64,000 nucleotides of DNA from Micropterus salmoides (lineage: Eukaryota; Chordata; Actinopteri; Centrarchiformes; Centrarchidae). Of the stretch, positions 25,144 through 44,101 are shown in pieces. The stretch spans positions 13,862,187-13,926,186 of the forward strand of contig NW_024040707.1 of NCBI RefSeq assembly GCF_014851395.1, written 5' to 3'. The notes under the pieces were generated by a model. The model was not told the DNA's origin. It ran no database searches and saw only the letters and a list, made by a program, of their open reading frames with translations. Each line of letters starts with the position of its first letter. The first letter of the stretch is position 1. Both the position numbers and the translations under genes were made by a program.

Positions 25144-26318
25144 AGGAAAAGAGTAACGTTAGTCCAGGTTCACCGCTTAGCCGCTGGATACAACTGCCTG
25201 TGAAAACTGCCCTCTTCGTATCGACACACAGAGAGGTTGCGTTCAGCAGCCTTGTAGTTACCACTGCCAGCTCTCTAGCCATGAGCTTCTAAGGAGATGT
25301 ACGCCCCCTCCAACTGCTCTATCTCTCTCCACATCGCTCCCTCCCTCTCATTTTTTTTAACAAGCGGATAAACACGACTGCCTGCTACCCGCCAACCTAC
25401 CGCCGGGCACGTTACGCAACAGCAGTCCGGCACGCAGTTTCAGACTGAGCACCTTGTCACCTGAGCCTGTTCAGAGACAGTAGGCTACCCAGTGGAAATA
25501 TGACTACACCGGCACTGACATCACCACACAGCGTGCAGCGCCACTATCTAGGTTCAGTTTTTTTTTTTTTTACCTCCCTCATATTATAGCCGAAAATAAG
25601 CTCGTTATGCTCCAAACTGGCTTGTTAAAGTGGCCTGGTATAGGCAGAGAGAGGAGTGTCATGAGGAGGACGCTTCTGGCTGTGTGGTGCAGCAGCGGCG
25701 AGGACAATAAGCTGGGAACAGAGCCCTGCACGAAACTCTAGCTCCTTCTCCTCTCCTGCCCTCCAACCAGGGTTTGTAGAGGGAAGCGAGCCAGCCTGAG
25801 CCACGATGATACTGTTTCCTCATGATGCACCTTGGCTCAGTGCCTGGACCTACCCTTCACCCCCTATAGTCTCGATGTTTCACAAGCACAACGCTCTAGT
25901 TTGGGCATGTTGAGGCTGCAGATCTGGCCTGATTGAGCCCGAATGCTAATACTATTCTCTCAACTTGGAACAATCTCACTGTGTATCATTATTTCTCTCT
26001 TAAGTGTGTGCCACTCATTAGATTGTCCTCCTCACTGTACAGTCCCGAAATAACCTGTGCAGCTCAGAGGATTGCCCTAATGCCATTACATTACTACTGA
26101 GCCAGCAGGGGAGACACTGACAGGTTTGGACAGGAAGAACGGGACACTTCACGCTGCACATGGATTATGACTAATATTCTATAGGTTGGGGATAAACGAT
26201 AAAACTCTACGTATTCAAAGACACACACCAAATAGAGACAATTAGGGAATGGATGTTTGTGTCAAATCTTTGCAAGAGATGTCGTGTTATTCATATTTTT
26301 AGCACATTTAGGCATTTT

Positions 26319-26338
26319 GTGTGTGTGTGTGTGTGTGT
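26319..26338. repeat. (GT)n microsatellite
   Basis: A run of about ten uninterrupted GT units. Confidence 0.95.
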
Positions 26339-26501
26339 ACATGCACCTCTAATCTTGCAGTATTTATCATATGAATTGATTGTTATCCAGTTATGTATCT
26401 GCCGTAATATGATTACTGTAATCCCCATTCCCAGAAGTCTTTCCCGTTGCATAGGTGCCCTCTACTCTTGTCTTGAATGTTGAACAAGGCATTGTTTAAA
26501 A

Positions 26502-26736
26502 CAATGGTTCTCAAAGTGGGCCCCTTGAGGGTGTTCCAGGGGGTCCCCAGCAAAAAGTGGAATAGTTTATTTTCATTTAGTTTGATTCCATCCATAAGTA
26601 ACACAATGACAGAATGTATGACTACTTGGGTCACAGGTTTCATACACTTTCTGTAATACAATATCTAAAAGATATGGGTCTGTCTAATTTGTGTCAGTTT
26701 AGGGGTCCTTGATGTGAAAAAGTTTGAGAACCACTG
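26502..26736. mobile_element. hAT-type MITE with perfect 8-bp target duplication
   Basis: The element is 235 bp, starting CAATGGTTCTCAAA and ending TTTGAGAACCACTG. These are inverted termini with one mismatch, in the CAGTGGTTCTCAAA style of Charlie-like hAT elements. The flanks are identical 8-mers, GTTTAAAA at 26494-26501 and 26737-26744, which is the hAT duplication length. It has no coding capacity. Confidence 0.92.
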
Positions 26737-26744
26737 GTTTAAAA

Positions 26745-29700
26745 TAAAAGAAAGCTCAACACCGAATAAGACATAAGTGAGATATTTGAGCTTTGGTTGT
26801 GCCATGTTGCTTCTCTGAATAAAATTAGACCTTTCTTTCAAAATGAATGCCCTGACATGAAGCGACTTTGTCCTCCTGTCCCTGTCTTCAACTGTGTTTC
26901 AAATTAGTCTTAAAACAAGTGCTCACACCCCCATTTGTGTCAAGCAGTTTGATAGGTGACCTCCCCAGGTGTGGTCCCGTTTGAGTGTAAGCATATGATT
27001 TTCATAATATAACTATAATTATCCCATTGGTCATCTCTGTCCTTTGTGCTACACTGAAAAACATGTCTTTTTGAATTAAATCATTTTCAATTATCTCATA
27101 ACAGAGAATAACATAACCCAAATTAATGTATGTTTACACATCCCACTGAGCTTAAATTAAACCAGGTCAACTTACATGTATATTGCCTTTGACTGACAGC
27201 TCTTGAGTCATACGGGGAATTTGTAGCGGGCTTTAAATAAAGTGAGAGGGGAGCAGTATTTAAAGACTGCTAAATGAACTAATTCTTAAAAAGGAGGGAG
27301 TTAGCTGCACTGATGCTGGCATACACCAGAAGCACACATAGAACTCTTGCCAACCCCACAACCATAATATATATATGGATAGTGTTTCTATACCATCTTT
27401 GTTAAGGAATGTTGTGAATACATTCCTCTTAGTCATTTGAATTGATCCTTGTAGGGGCTCTGAAATTCAACTCTGGTATAGTCTGAACTGTTTCCTCCTC
27501 CTGATCTATAAGGCACTGAACGTTAATCACAGCCAGCCAACTGGGGATCCTATCAGATGGTAGAAAGTATTAATTTTCTCCGCAAAATAAGCCTCTTTCA
27601 TTAAGAACAGCCAGACCTTCATATGCTAACGTCCATCCACACTCATATGACTCAGAAAAGCTTAAGATTTAAAATACCTCTGCCAGCTCTGTGCTTTCAG
27701 TCTTTCTCTCTGTGGCTCCCCCCCCCCTCACCCTATGGTTGTCTAGACACCAGAGAATAATCTTCCCAATTTCGGGCCCCAAAGACAGACTTTCCAAGTT
27801 GGGACTGCCTTCCCCGTAACTGAGGCTCCCCCACGGCTGCCTCCAGCAGCATTGGGTTTTACCACATCTAAGGTGAATCAACACGACTCACTTTAAATTT
27901 TATCCATCTTAGGTACTGTATCAGATACTGTTATATAATACATCTGTTACTATTCAGAAATAATAATATACATCATTTGTCGTGGACAGAATGTGGATGT
28001 GCATAGAGATCATTTTTGGGCTCACGGGGGAGAAAAACTTACACAGAGTCTGGATTTGAAAAACAGGATCACATTTAAAAAATAAATAAATGGATCATAA
28101 TGATTATGTAGTAATAATATTTTTCAAAAATTGACTCCTTTCACAAATATGGTTAGCTTTAAATGGCACCATGATTAGGCGATATTGTGAAAAATGTACT
28201 GTTGTACATGTACAAGGCCACATTTAACTATGACTTCAATAAAAAACATGTGTATATACACGTCAACAAAAAACTATTTATGGCTGTGGTATAGAATTGC
28301 ATTTGATTGTACACGTGTACCTAATAATGGGGTCACTGAGTGTAAATTCACTATAGGTATTCAATACTCATCTGTGCAATTCCAATGAAGCGCCTTACAT
28401 CTATACAAGACCAGACACTCTCGTTGTATATATTTAGAGTATGGTCAAAGATTGTATGTCTTTAGCTCACCAATTAAATGATCTCTTGTTGGGATTAAAA
28501 GCGGTAAAAGATAACGAATGGATGGATGTCAATACAGGATTCTTACAAAAGTTCTGCCTGTGTGTGATGAACTACCATGATTTGTCAGGCATGCAATTCA
28601 TCAGATTAGCCAAAACCAGAAGAAGAAAAAACATCTGGACATTTTATCCATAAACAGTTTTTTTAAATGATTTTAGAGAAAATGTACAATATGACGATAT
28701 TTATCGATAATTTTATATGAAATTCCACAAACAGTGATAGAGTAGTTTATGTATATCATATTCAATCTTGCTGCTGCACATCTGGAAATAGACAGAGGCC
28801 TTTGCTTTTTGCTGGAGCTCCAAACGTGGCGCCCCCCGGTGCATGCAGGAAGTAATGAAGTCCTATTAAAGAAAGTAGGCACGTTGTGAGATGTCCTTTC
28901 AAATGAACAGTTCCCTAGGACATAACACAAGCTGAGACCCATCTCTTACATAACACAAAGGCCACTGTTGTTTTGTTTTAGGCTTTGTGTGTCAACATGC
29001 ATGCGCACATCGCTTTCTTTCAAAATCATGCCCCCACCTCTAGCACACTTTCACCTTTCCCTTTCTTAAAAAAACAAACAAACAATATATATATATATAT
29101 ATATGCTCTATTTTTACCATGCTTTTCTTCTTCACCGTGGCTCTGCCCTAAAGCTGGGCCCCAGCTTCTGTCCAGCTCAACTGGAGTGAGGATGAAAGCT
29201 GACTCACATAGTCATTAACACACATGGCTGCACACACTTCCACAAATAAACAACTTCTGTGGACACAAGTAACATACAGACACACACAGATGCAACAACT
29301 GCACGCACGATGCACCTGCTTACTTAAGCCCTCAGAAAATATGTCTTTCAAATTAGGGCAAGAAAGAGGTTTGATAACCATGAATTCTCTCTTTGTATAT
29401 TTACAACAAACTAAAATATTGCTTGGTCATTGCTGTAAAGGGACAGTAATAGGTACCCCAGGAGATATTTCCATGTTGTCACAAGAGAAAGTCACACTAG
29501 CCCCGAGCAGATAACTGCAATCCTTGCTATAAAAAGATCAGCTGGCACAGTGAACTAATGCCTATAGATAAACATATAGACACCATACCACTTCACAGCC
29601 ACCCAGCCAAGCGGCCTTTTATGATCCAACAGACAGGCATACTATTTTGATGCAGTGAACGCACTGAAGAAACACAACACACAATTTTGCCATCCAATGA

Positions 29701-30020
29701 CCTTTCCAGACATGCATGCATATGTCATGACGTGATGGTGCATGGTGCAACAGTAACCAGGGGGGTTGACAGAAAAGTATTCACTGAGGGAAACAGTAGA
29801 AATTGTCCTTAAATAAAAGGAAAACAAGGCTGGCTAAAGCAAAATTGCCCAATATTAGATATGAACTTACAGATTGGTATCTTTCAATGCATACTGCCAC
29901 CTAGGGGCCTCTTCTGGCAACATTTTGCAGAAGTGAGAGCCAATACGGCAGTAATGGTTTTGGTGGGCTTGATGTGGATATTTTTTCTCAAAGACATACA
30001 AAAAGGCACATAAGTTATTT
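26745..30020. other. Intergenic region upstream of ogg1 3' end, no gene seen
   Basis: No splice-bounded coding exon was found. Short frames at 28194-28388 and 28441-28653 are AT-biased, without family features. An (AT)n run is at 29084-29104 and a poly-C tract near 27719-27727. No complete mobile element could be delimited. Confidence 0.45.
29084..29104. repeat. (AT)n microsatellite
   Basis: A run of about ten AT units following an (aaac)n stretch. Confidence 0.95.
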
Positions 30021-30024
30021 TGTC

Positions 30025-30030
30025 TTTATT
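30025..30030 (-). terminator. ogg1: Possible polyadenylation signal for ogg1
   Basis: The minus strand reads AATAAA about 740 bp beyond the ogg1 stop, just past an (ACA)n microsatellite in transcript order. Other weaker signals lie closer to the stop, so the choice is uncertain. Confidence 0.25.
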
Positions 30031-30034
30031 GTAA

Positions 30035-30035
<1 letters not shown>

Positions 30036-30069
<34 letters not shown>
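30036..30069. repeat. (ACA)n trinucleotide microsatellite
   Basis: About eleven uninterrupted ACA units. On the minus strand, the sense of ogg1, this is a (TGT)n run. Confidence 0.95.
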
Positions 30070-30765
30070 GTGTTATGGAAATAAAGGGAGCCAGGTTTAG
30101 GTGTGATGAAGTTTCGGAGGCTGAAGACTTACACTGCATGGTTTAATGGATAGGGATATTTATCCTTCCTAGACCTACAGAGATTCAGAAAGTGCCCAAC
30201 TAAGGTAATTATTCACCCCTCTATGTATGTGTGAAGACTCTATTGGATATTTGTTCAAATCAAGACACGTTGTGTGTCATTGAAGCCACATACAACACTT
30301 TCTACATAGAGCCAGTCAGTCTGGCTGTCTGTAATGAAGAATAATAAGATAATCTTCACCTTGGGTCACCTAACAAATGGATAAGAGTTCATCATTATCA
30401 AGGCAGCTGCGTCAGTCAATCGACCAAGCAGACAGAGAGGTGAGGCAGAGTCTGAGCGACTGTTTTAGAGAGTCCTTGGCTGTCACCTTTGGCTTACTTT
30501 AGCTCAAAAATTGACCCAATCATAACCAGGGGAAACCTAAGTCAAAGTACCCCTTAATTCCCTCACAACCAGTGTGCTGTATTTGTACTGTAGTAGTGAA
30601 CTAGAGTAGAGATGGGTGAGGTCCCAGTAAACCACATGTGTAAACAAAAACCCCTGAGAATGTTTTTACAGTAATTTGTTTTATACCAAGTTCTTGACAA
30701 ATACATATTTTATATATTTCATTCCTGATGTAAGAAGTGTGTTTACCTCATACCATTCTCTCATT

Positions 30766-33056
30766 CTAGGCAGAGAGCTTTGCTTTCTTGTGAGACGCTA
30801 GCTTGGTTTTCATGTTATTCACAGTGGCATCTTTTTCTCTCTGCATTTTTGTTTTCTTGCACACTACGCTTGTTTCTCCTTCACCATGTTCCTCTTCCTG
30901 CGGCTGTTTCAGATGTGGCACTTCTTTCAGCTTTTGGAACTTCTTGAGGTCAGCACAGAACAACACCTAAAACAGATAGACACACTCTGTGGTTAAAGAC
31001 AGATAGACTGTCAAAGACGTGACAGAAGCTCGTGGGCAGATACTGAATGAAAACTCACCGACTGCGCCCAACCAGCATAAGGACCCCACAGTTTTCGGAA
31101 AAAATCCCCTGTGTAGAAATATTACATTGGACATTGTGTTAACAAATAAAGAGAACCAAATTTCTGTGTTTACAATCATTGTAACACTGCAAACATACTA
31201 CTGATGAGGTGCTTGAATACTAACCAATATCTCTGTGAAGTTTATCCGTGATGCTCTTTTGTCCGTTGCCAGAAGCATAGTTGTAGTCCCGTTTAGCAAT
31301 CTGCCACACGTGTGTGTCTATGGGCACGGCCTCTGCCTTATCCAGGGACATCAGACATACACAGTCTGCCACCTACAGGGAGACCCTTAATTACATGTTA
31401 CTGTTACAAGTTCACTTCATTTAAAAAAAATATAAGAGGCTAAAAAATTTTTTTCCTACCCTACCTTGGTTCCCACGCCGGGGAGAGTGCGCAGAGCATC
31501 ACAGGCCTGCAGATATGGGACACGACGTAGACCTTCAAGCCACTCGAGCCCATGGGTGTCCAAAATCTGCTTTGCGCTCTGCTGAAGGAACCGAGCCCTG
31601 TATCCAAAACCTAGATCCCTGAGACACGCCTCTACGCTGCTGTCTAAAAATGTAGAAAACAACACAATTATGATGACAATATGGAGGCTTCAGAATGCAG
31701 TAAATTCACAATCACTGACCCCTGAAATGGCTCGCGAACATGACTCACAATTTGGCTACTTCACTCTATGGTTAAAGTATTTTTTTTTTTCTACATTGAT
31801 AAATTGTCACAATGTTACAATTACTCTCATTGAAGCAGGTATACAGCTGCATGAAATATTTAGGCACTTGAAGAAATAAATACATATGATTGACAGGGTT
31901 GTAACATATTTGTCGTAGAACCTGGACCAAAGCAATGAATTTGCACCGCTGAACCATCAATGATAGGCAATGTTTGTGAGGACATTTATCTCTATTTTGC
32001 AACATGACTTGAGGTGAAAATATTGTTGCATTGGCCAGGATACAAATCAAGGCATCCTGTTTGGATTTCCTCCGACTGAACCACTAACACTAGCAGTGTT
32101 AAAGTGAAGGGACGAATAATATAATTTGGGACCCTAGAGACCCGGGGGCCCTGTCGCAGCTTTAAACCCACTGATACTAATGTTCTTGAAAGATTTAAAA
32201 TAGGGCACCTGCAAGCGCAGACAGGGAGGGAAAGTTGTAGTAAGAGGTTTGATCCAGTTGGCACAGTGGGGCGCCCAGAGCCTGACACAGCCTCTCCACC
32301 ATGCCCTGAATACGAGAGATGTGGTTGTTGGAGGTACAAATGAAGGAAAACAGGCATTCAGTGGGATCCTGTCGCAGCATACGAACACCTATGGGGAGAC
32401 CAAACAATATATTTAAGACAAATATCGGCTCAGTCATTACTTTTTGTATGATAGGTGCAGACACACGCACACACTAACCTGTAAAGATGTCTGCAATGTG
32501 CTTGAAGTGGGGGTCTGCTGCTCCCCATTCCTTATAGAGATCCCCCAGTTTCACATTTAGCTGGAAGTAATCTCTCAGCATCTCTTCTTCCTCATGAGTG
32601 TCCTGCACTAAAGTCACAGCCACCGGCTCCTCTTCTTCCTTCTTCAAAGCTCCTTGGAATCTCTTCTCTAACTCGTTCTCTGTCTGGAGAGAAACATAAG
32701 CTTTCCTCTTCCTGTCACTTCCCTCCACCCCAATGTCTTGTTTTTTGTAAACTCGGTACCAAAGAGTGTCATCTGTCTGAGTCAGAGTCCAAACTCGTCC
32801 TCCCATCACTCCGGTCCAGTGGCCGTCTGCAGTTTCTCTCCAGCTGTGGGTTGAGATGCGTTAATACAAAGTTAACGTTACATACAGTAAGAGGACCCAA
32901 CCTGATGTTGGTCCGTGCGGTAACTCTCCTGTTGATCAGGAGGCCAACAGCCTAACGCTAGATCTGAGTCTGGTCCACCTACCGGAAAGATTGTCCACAA
33001 GCAAGAGTGAGATCCAGGCGCAGTTCTGACTTTGCACAGGCCATAGATCTCCACAT
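30766..33056 (-). CDS. ogg1: 8-oxoguanine DNA glycosylase (Ogg1)
   Basis: Excises 8-oxoguanine opposite cytosine and nicks the strand by beta-elimination in base excision repair. Seven exons join in phase: 33056-32983, 32843-32479, 32388-32209, 31643-31465, 31372-31225, 31108-31059 and 30966-30766, for 398 residues against 345 in human OGG1-1a. The protein opens MWRSMACAKSELRLDL, then GQSFRW and the VWTLTQT strand. RQDPTECLFSFICTSNNHI follows, then the helix-hairpin-helix LPGVGTKVADC with catalytic Lys266 (human Lys249). Asp285 in VPIDTHVW matches human Asp268, and the C-terminal WGPYAGWAQ precedes a lysine-rich tail ending KKAKLSA. A charged insert of about 40 residues after the VYKKQ segment, rich in Glu and Lys, makes the N-terminal domain longer than in mammals. 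Start chosen because it gives the conserved SELRLDL segment in exon 1. The gene lies head to head with qars1. Confidence 0.96.
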
Positions 33057-33688
33057 TTTTGCCCCCGATAACAACACCGCATGTTTGGCCATAACTGTTT
33101 TGGTGCTAACAGTTACCCTGCAGACTGTTTAGAGGTTAAAACAAGCGTTTCACTGATTTTACGGGGAGCTACAACTTCAGCCAAAGTAAATGACTTCTAT
33201 GGACTTGTTGTAGCTAGCGTCGATATTGATGGACAACAAAGACCTTCCACAGCGTTGAAAAGCTGCGCATATTTGAGAAGAAACATTTCTGAAAAGTGGA
33301 ACGTTTGAGTATTTGCAATTTAAATTGCTATCTAAAATAAATAAGAACTGATAATGTTCCTGACTTCATAGTAAGAATTAATATAAACTACTAAAATGTC
33401 AATCTGATGCAACATTACCTATATTCCGGTAACCCCTCCCTTAGCGATGTCAACATGACTGATGATTGGCTCTCTTCGTCATAGTAGGCGGCACTTAAAT
33501 CAAGCTCATTCATGATTGGTCAATACCATCTGTGCCCGCAGTGTCCTATTGGCATATTATTATATAAGTCATTTTTTTCTTTGAGGTGTACAGGAAGTCG
33601 CTCCTCGCTCTCTCTCCGAGGAGTGAAGCCTTGTGTGGTGGTTGCGTGTGTGCGAGGCTTCGATCTTGCCGGTGAATACGGTCGGAAA
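33057..33688. promoter_or_regulatory. Divergent promoter between ogg1 and qars1
   Basis: The start codons of ogg1 (minus) and qars1 (plus) are 632 bp apart. Inverted CCAAT boxes (ATTGG) lie at 33465-33469, 33515-33519 and 33548-33552, a spacing typical of NF-Y clusters. They are followed by TATATAAG at 33561-33568. A pyrimidine-rich, CpG-containing leader (ctcctcgctctctctccgag) begins near 33600, about 30 bp further on, a likely qars1 start site with terminal-oligopyrimidine character. The motifs are seen directly; their use is inferred from position. The ogg1 start site is not obvious. Confidence 0.6.
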
Positions 33689-41673
<7,985 letters not shown>

Positions 41674-43060
41674 TTGGCTGAGATCAAGCCTCACTTCTTG
41701 CTTCCCATGAGCCCACGGATACATATGCAAATTGTTTGCATCACTTAATGTGTGACATAAGCAAGGGACTGCCTAGCCTGAGACTGATTCAAATCAGATA
41801 CGTTAATATTTACCTAATTATAATTCTCTTGCATAGATCTGTCTCACTGAAATTGGAAAATATTAATCTATTTCTTGATTGTCGGCTGGGAATTCTTCAT
41901 AAGAGAATTGTGGCCAGCAAAATTACTATAGTATTACTTTGCTCAATCTCAAATTTGGTTGGTCAGTGTCAGACTCCTTGATTATTTTATCTGCTGCAAT
42001 AATATTCACATTGTTTCCTCTTTGTTGAATGTGTGCAACTTTTGATCATTTTTCAACAAGGACCTCCTCTATGTTAATTTAATATTGGCTGTAAGCTTAC
42101 ACAAGGGCGATGCTCTCAAATGTCATACATGACTTTCCTACAAAGGTGGTGAGTCACTGCCAAACCTTTGTGTCTTTTTAAGACTCAGAGAGGTGCCAAT
42201 GTCAGGAGAAAATAAATAACAAAAATAAATATTACAACAAAAACCTGCAATGTCTCTGTGTTAATAACCTGAATCTGATGCCAGTATTCTGCTACCAGTG
42301 CTATTTTAGACCATAATATTTTACTCAGTAATCGGTAAATGTTTGACTTAGTATGTGATGATATATGATTGTAGGTGCCTTAACACACATGCATTAAATC
42401 TAGGGGTGGTGACTGTATCATAAGGTAACGTGAACATGTTATTATAAAACACAACCTGATGCTAATAATGATTAAGTATATTTTGCAGCATTGGTTTCTG
42501 TGGCTTATTTGCCAGTTGAGTGTTAAGCAACATAATCTACAATCAGGCAAATATTGACAGAAGAAATACTGGACCAATACTAATATATCAGTCAAAAATG
42601 ATGTTATGCATTGGTGCATAAAACTCTTTTGAATGTAAAGGAAATACATGTTTTTAGGTTGCAAAATGTTTAAACCTTATTTATATTAAAAGGTAAAGAG
42701 ATATCCTTTATTCCTTTTTCCCAGTAAGCAAAATATATTTACAGTATACTAAAGCAGGTGTTTGGTTCAAACAGTGAAATGCAGACCACGCTGAAAAGTA
42801 GTGCGTGGGAATTAACCCTCAACTGCCCAGAGCGTCCTGAGCACCACCCAAATACTCAGCGCATCTCTTCGGTACCACCTTAAAAGATTCAGAAGCCAGT
42901 GAACCACTAGGAGCGTCTGTCTGGCACAACTGGGTTTTAAGGTTGACTGATATCTACCCGATCTTGTCGACTACTTTGCCCGTGTGTGTCGCCTTTAACG
43001 GACTACCCTTCAGGCGTCAGTTACCGCGATATCATGTGGTGGAAATATCGCGTCAGCACG
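41674..43060. other. qars1 3' UTR and intergenic spacer to qrich1
   Basis: This holds the qars1 3' UTR with overlapping AATAAA signals at 42211-42226, followed by AT-rich spacer. No separate gene is supported. Confidence 0.6.
42211..42216 (+). terminator. qars1: Polyadenylation signal of qars1
   Basis: AATAAA lies about 540 bp after the qars1 stop codon, with a second copy close behind it. It is the first canonical signal in the 3' UTR that I noticed. Confidence 0.55.
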
Positions 43061-43320
43061 ACAGAGTTACAAATCGCTTGCTTATTGGTCTGAGGGAAAG
43101 TGTTGTAAGATGGCGCCCAGCGAAATATGAGTGGATAAGAAAAAGAAAAACTACAGCTAGCCATTTGACGAAAACCACGACAAATAAAGAATACATCAGC
43201 CACAGAGAAACGTTAGTAGCACCTCGCTTTTCTGCTCATTGAAAGAGCAGTAACGTTTCGAGGGTAGAGAAGCGTTTGTGGGCGGCTCGAGCCTCGGCCC
43301 GGTTGAGGAAGAGAGGTAAC
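43061..43320 (+). promoter_or_regulatory. qrich1: qrich1 promoter and noncoding first exon
   Basis: A GC- and CpG-rich patch follows AT-rich spacer. It contains an inverted CCAAT (ATTGG, 43084-43088) and AAGATGGCG at 43107-43115, a strong match to the YY1 motif often found at the start of TATA-less housekeeping transcripts. A donor-like gaggaagagag followed by gtaacg at 43315/43316 could end a noncoding first exon. It would splice to the acceptor at 44080, just upstream of the qrich1 ATG. Assignment is inferred from position. Confidence 0.5.
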
Positions 43321-44101
43321 GCTAGCTAACGCGCCTGCTAAACGTTAGCCTGCTAGCTTTGGATATACCAGAGAACACAAATAAATGCAGTTGGGGTAGC
43401 GTTAACTGCAGGAGAGAGGTACCCAGGTTTCCGATGCTTTCTGTTTATGTACCACCTGCTACGTAACGTTAGCTCTTGTGTTGTTTGTGCACATGATCGT
43501 ATTATTACACTTTGCCAAACACAGCTGTGGCTGGATCGTATTTGCAAACAACACGCGGCTAACTAGCCGTGTACCTGGCTAACCTAGCTTGTTGTGTAAT
43601 CAGCTGAAAGATGCGCCGTTATGGAGTCATTGCAAGCACATAGCCGTAACTCAATTGTTGTGTAAAACTTGCACGTTTTCATTATGTTAGCGGTTTCCGT
43701 CGCTTCTGTGAATACTGCATCGGATTTGGAAAGTGGCCGCGCTTTTGTCCCTGCTCATACACACTCAGCTAGAATTAGGTTAACCCTTTCGTATTACCAT
43801 CTGTCTGTGTTGACATTGGAGCACAGTTTGTAAATACTTTAAAGATAAAACTGATGTCAGCACAGCGCTTTTGCTCCTTTTTATTTTTACTTAAAAAATG
43901 AAGTCGCTTTCTTCTTGCCTTTTCAAGTGCGTTTGAGTCATTAACGTTTTGACAGGATTGTTGAAATGTAATAAATTATATGGTTAGTCGTTGTTGATGC
44001 ATCTATGTCACGTACCTAAGCATAAATGTAATTAAAAACAACCCCAAGTGAATCCTGCCTTTTCTCAAATCTACCAACAGAAGAAGACACTGTCAGCAGC
44101 A

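Noticed and set aside
31772..32050. Minus-strand frame of 92 codons between ogg1 exons 3 and 4
   Set aside because: It sits in an intron, and the flanking ogg1 exons join in phase without it.
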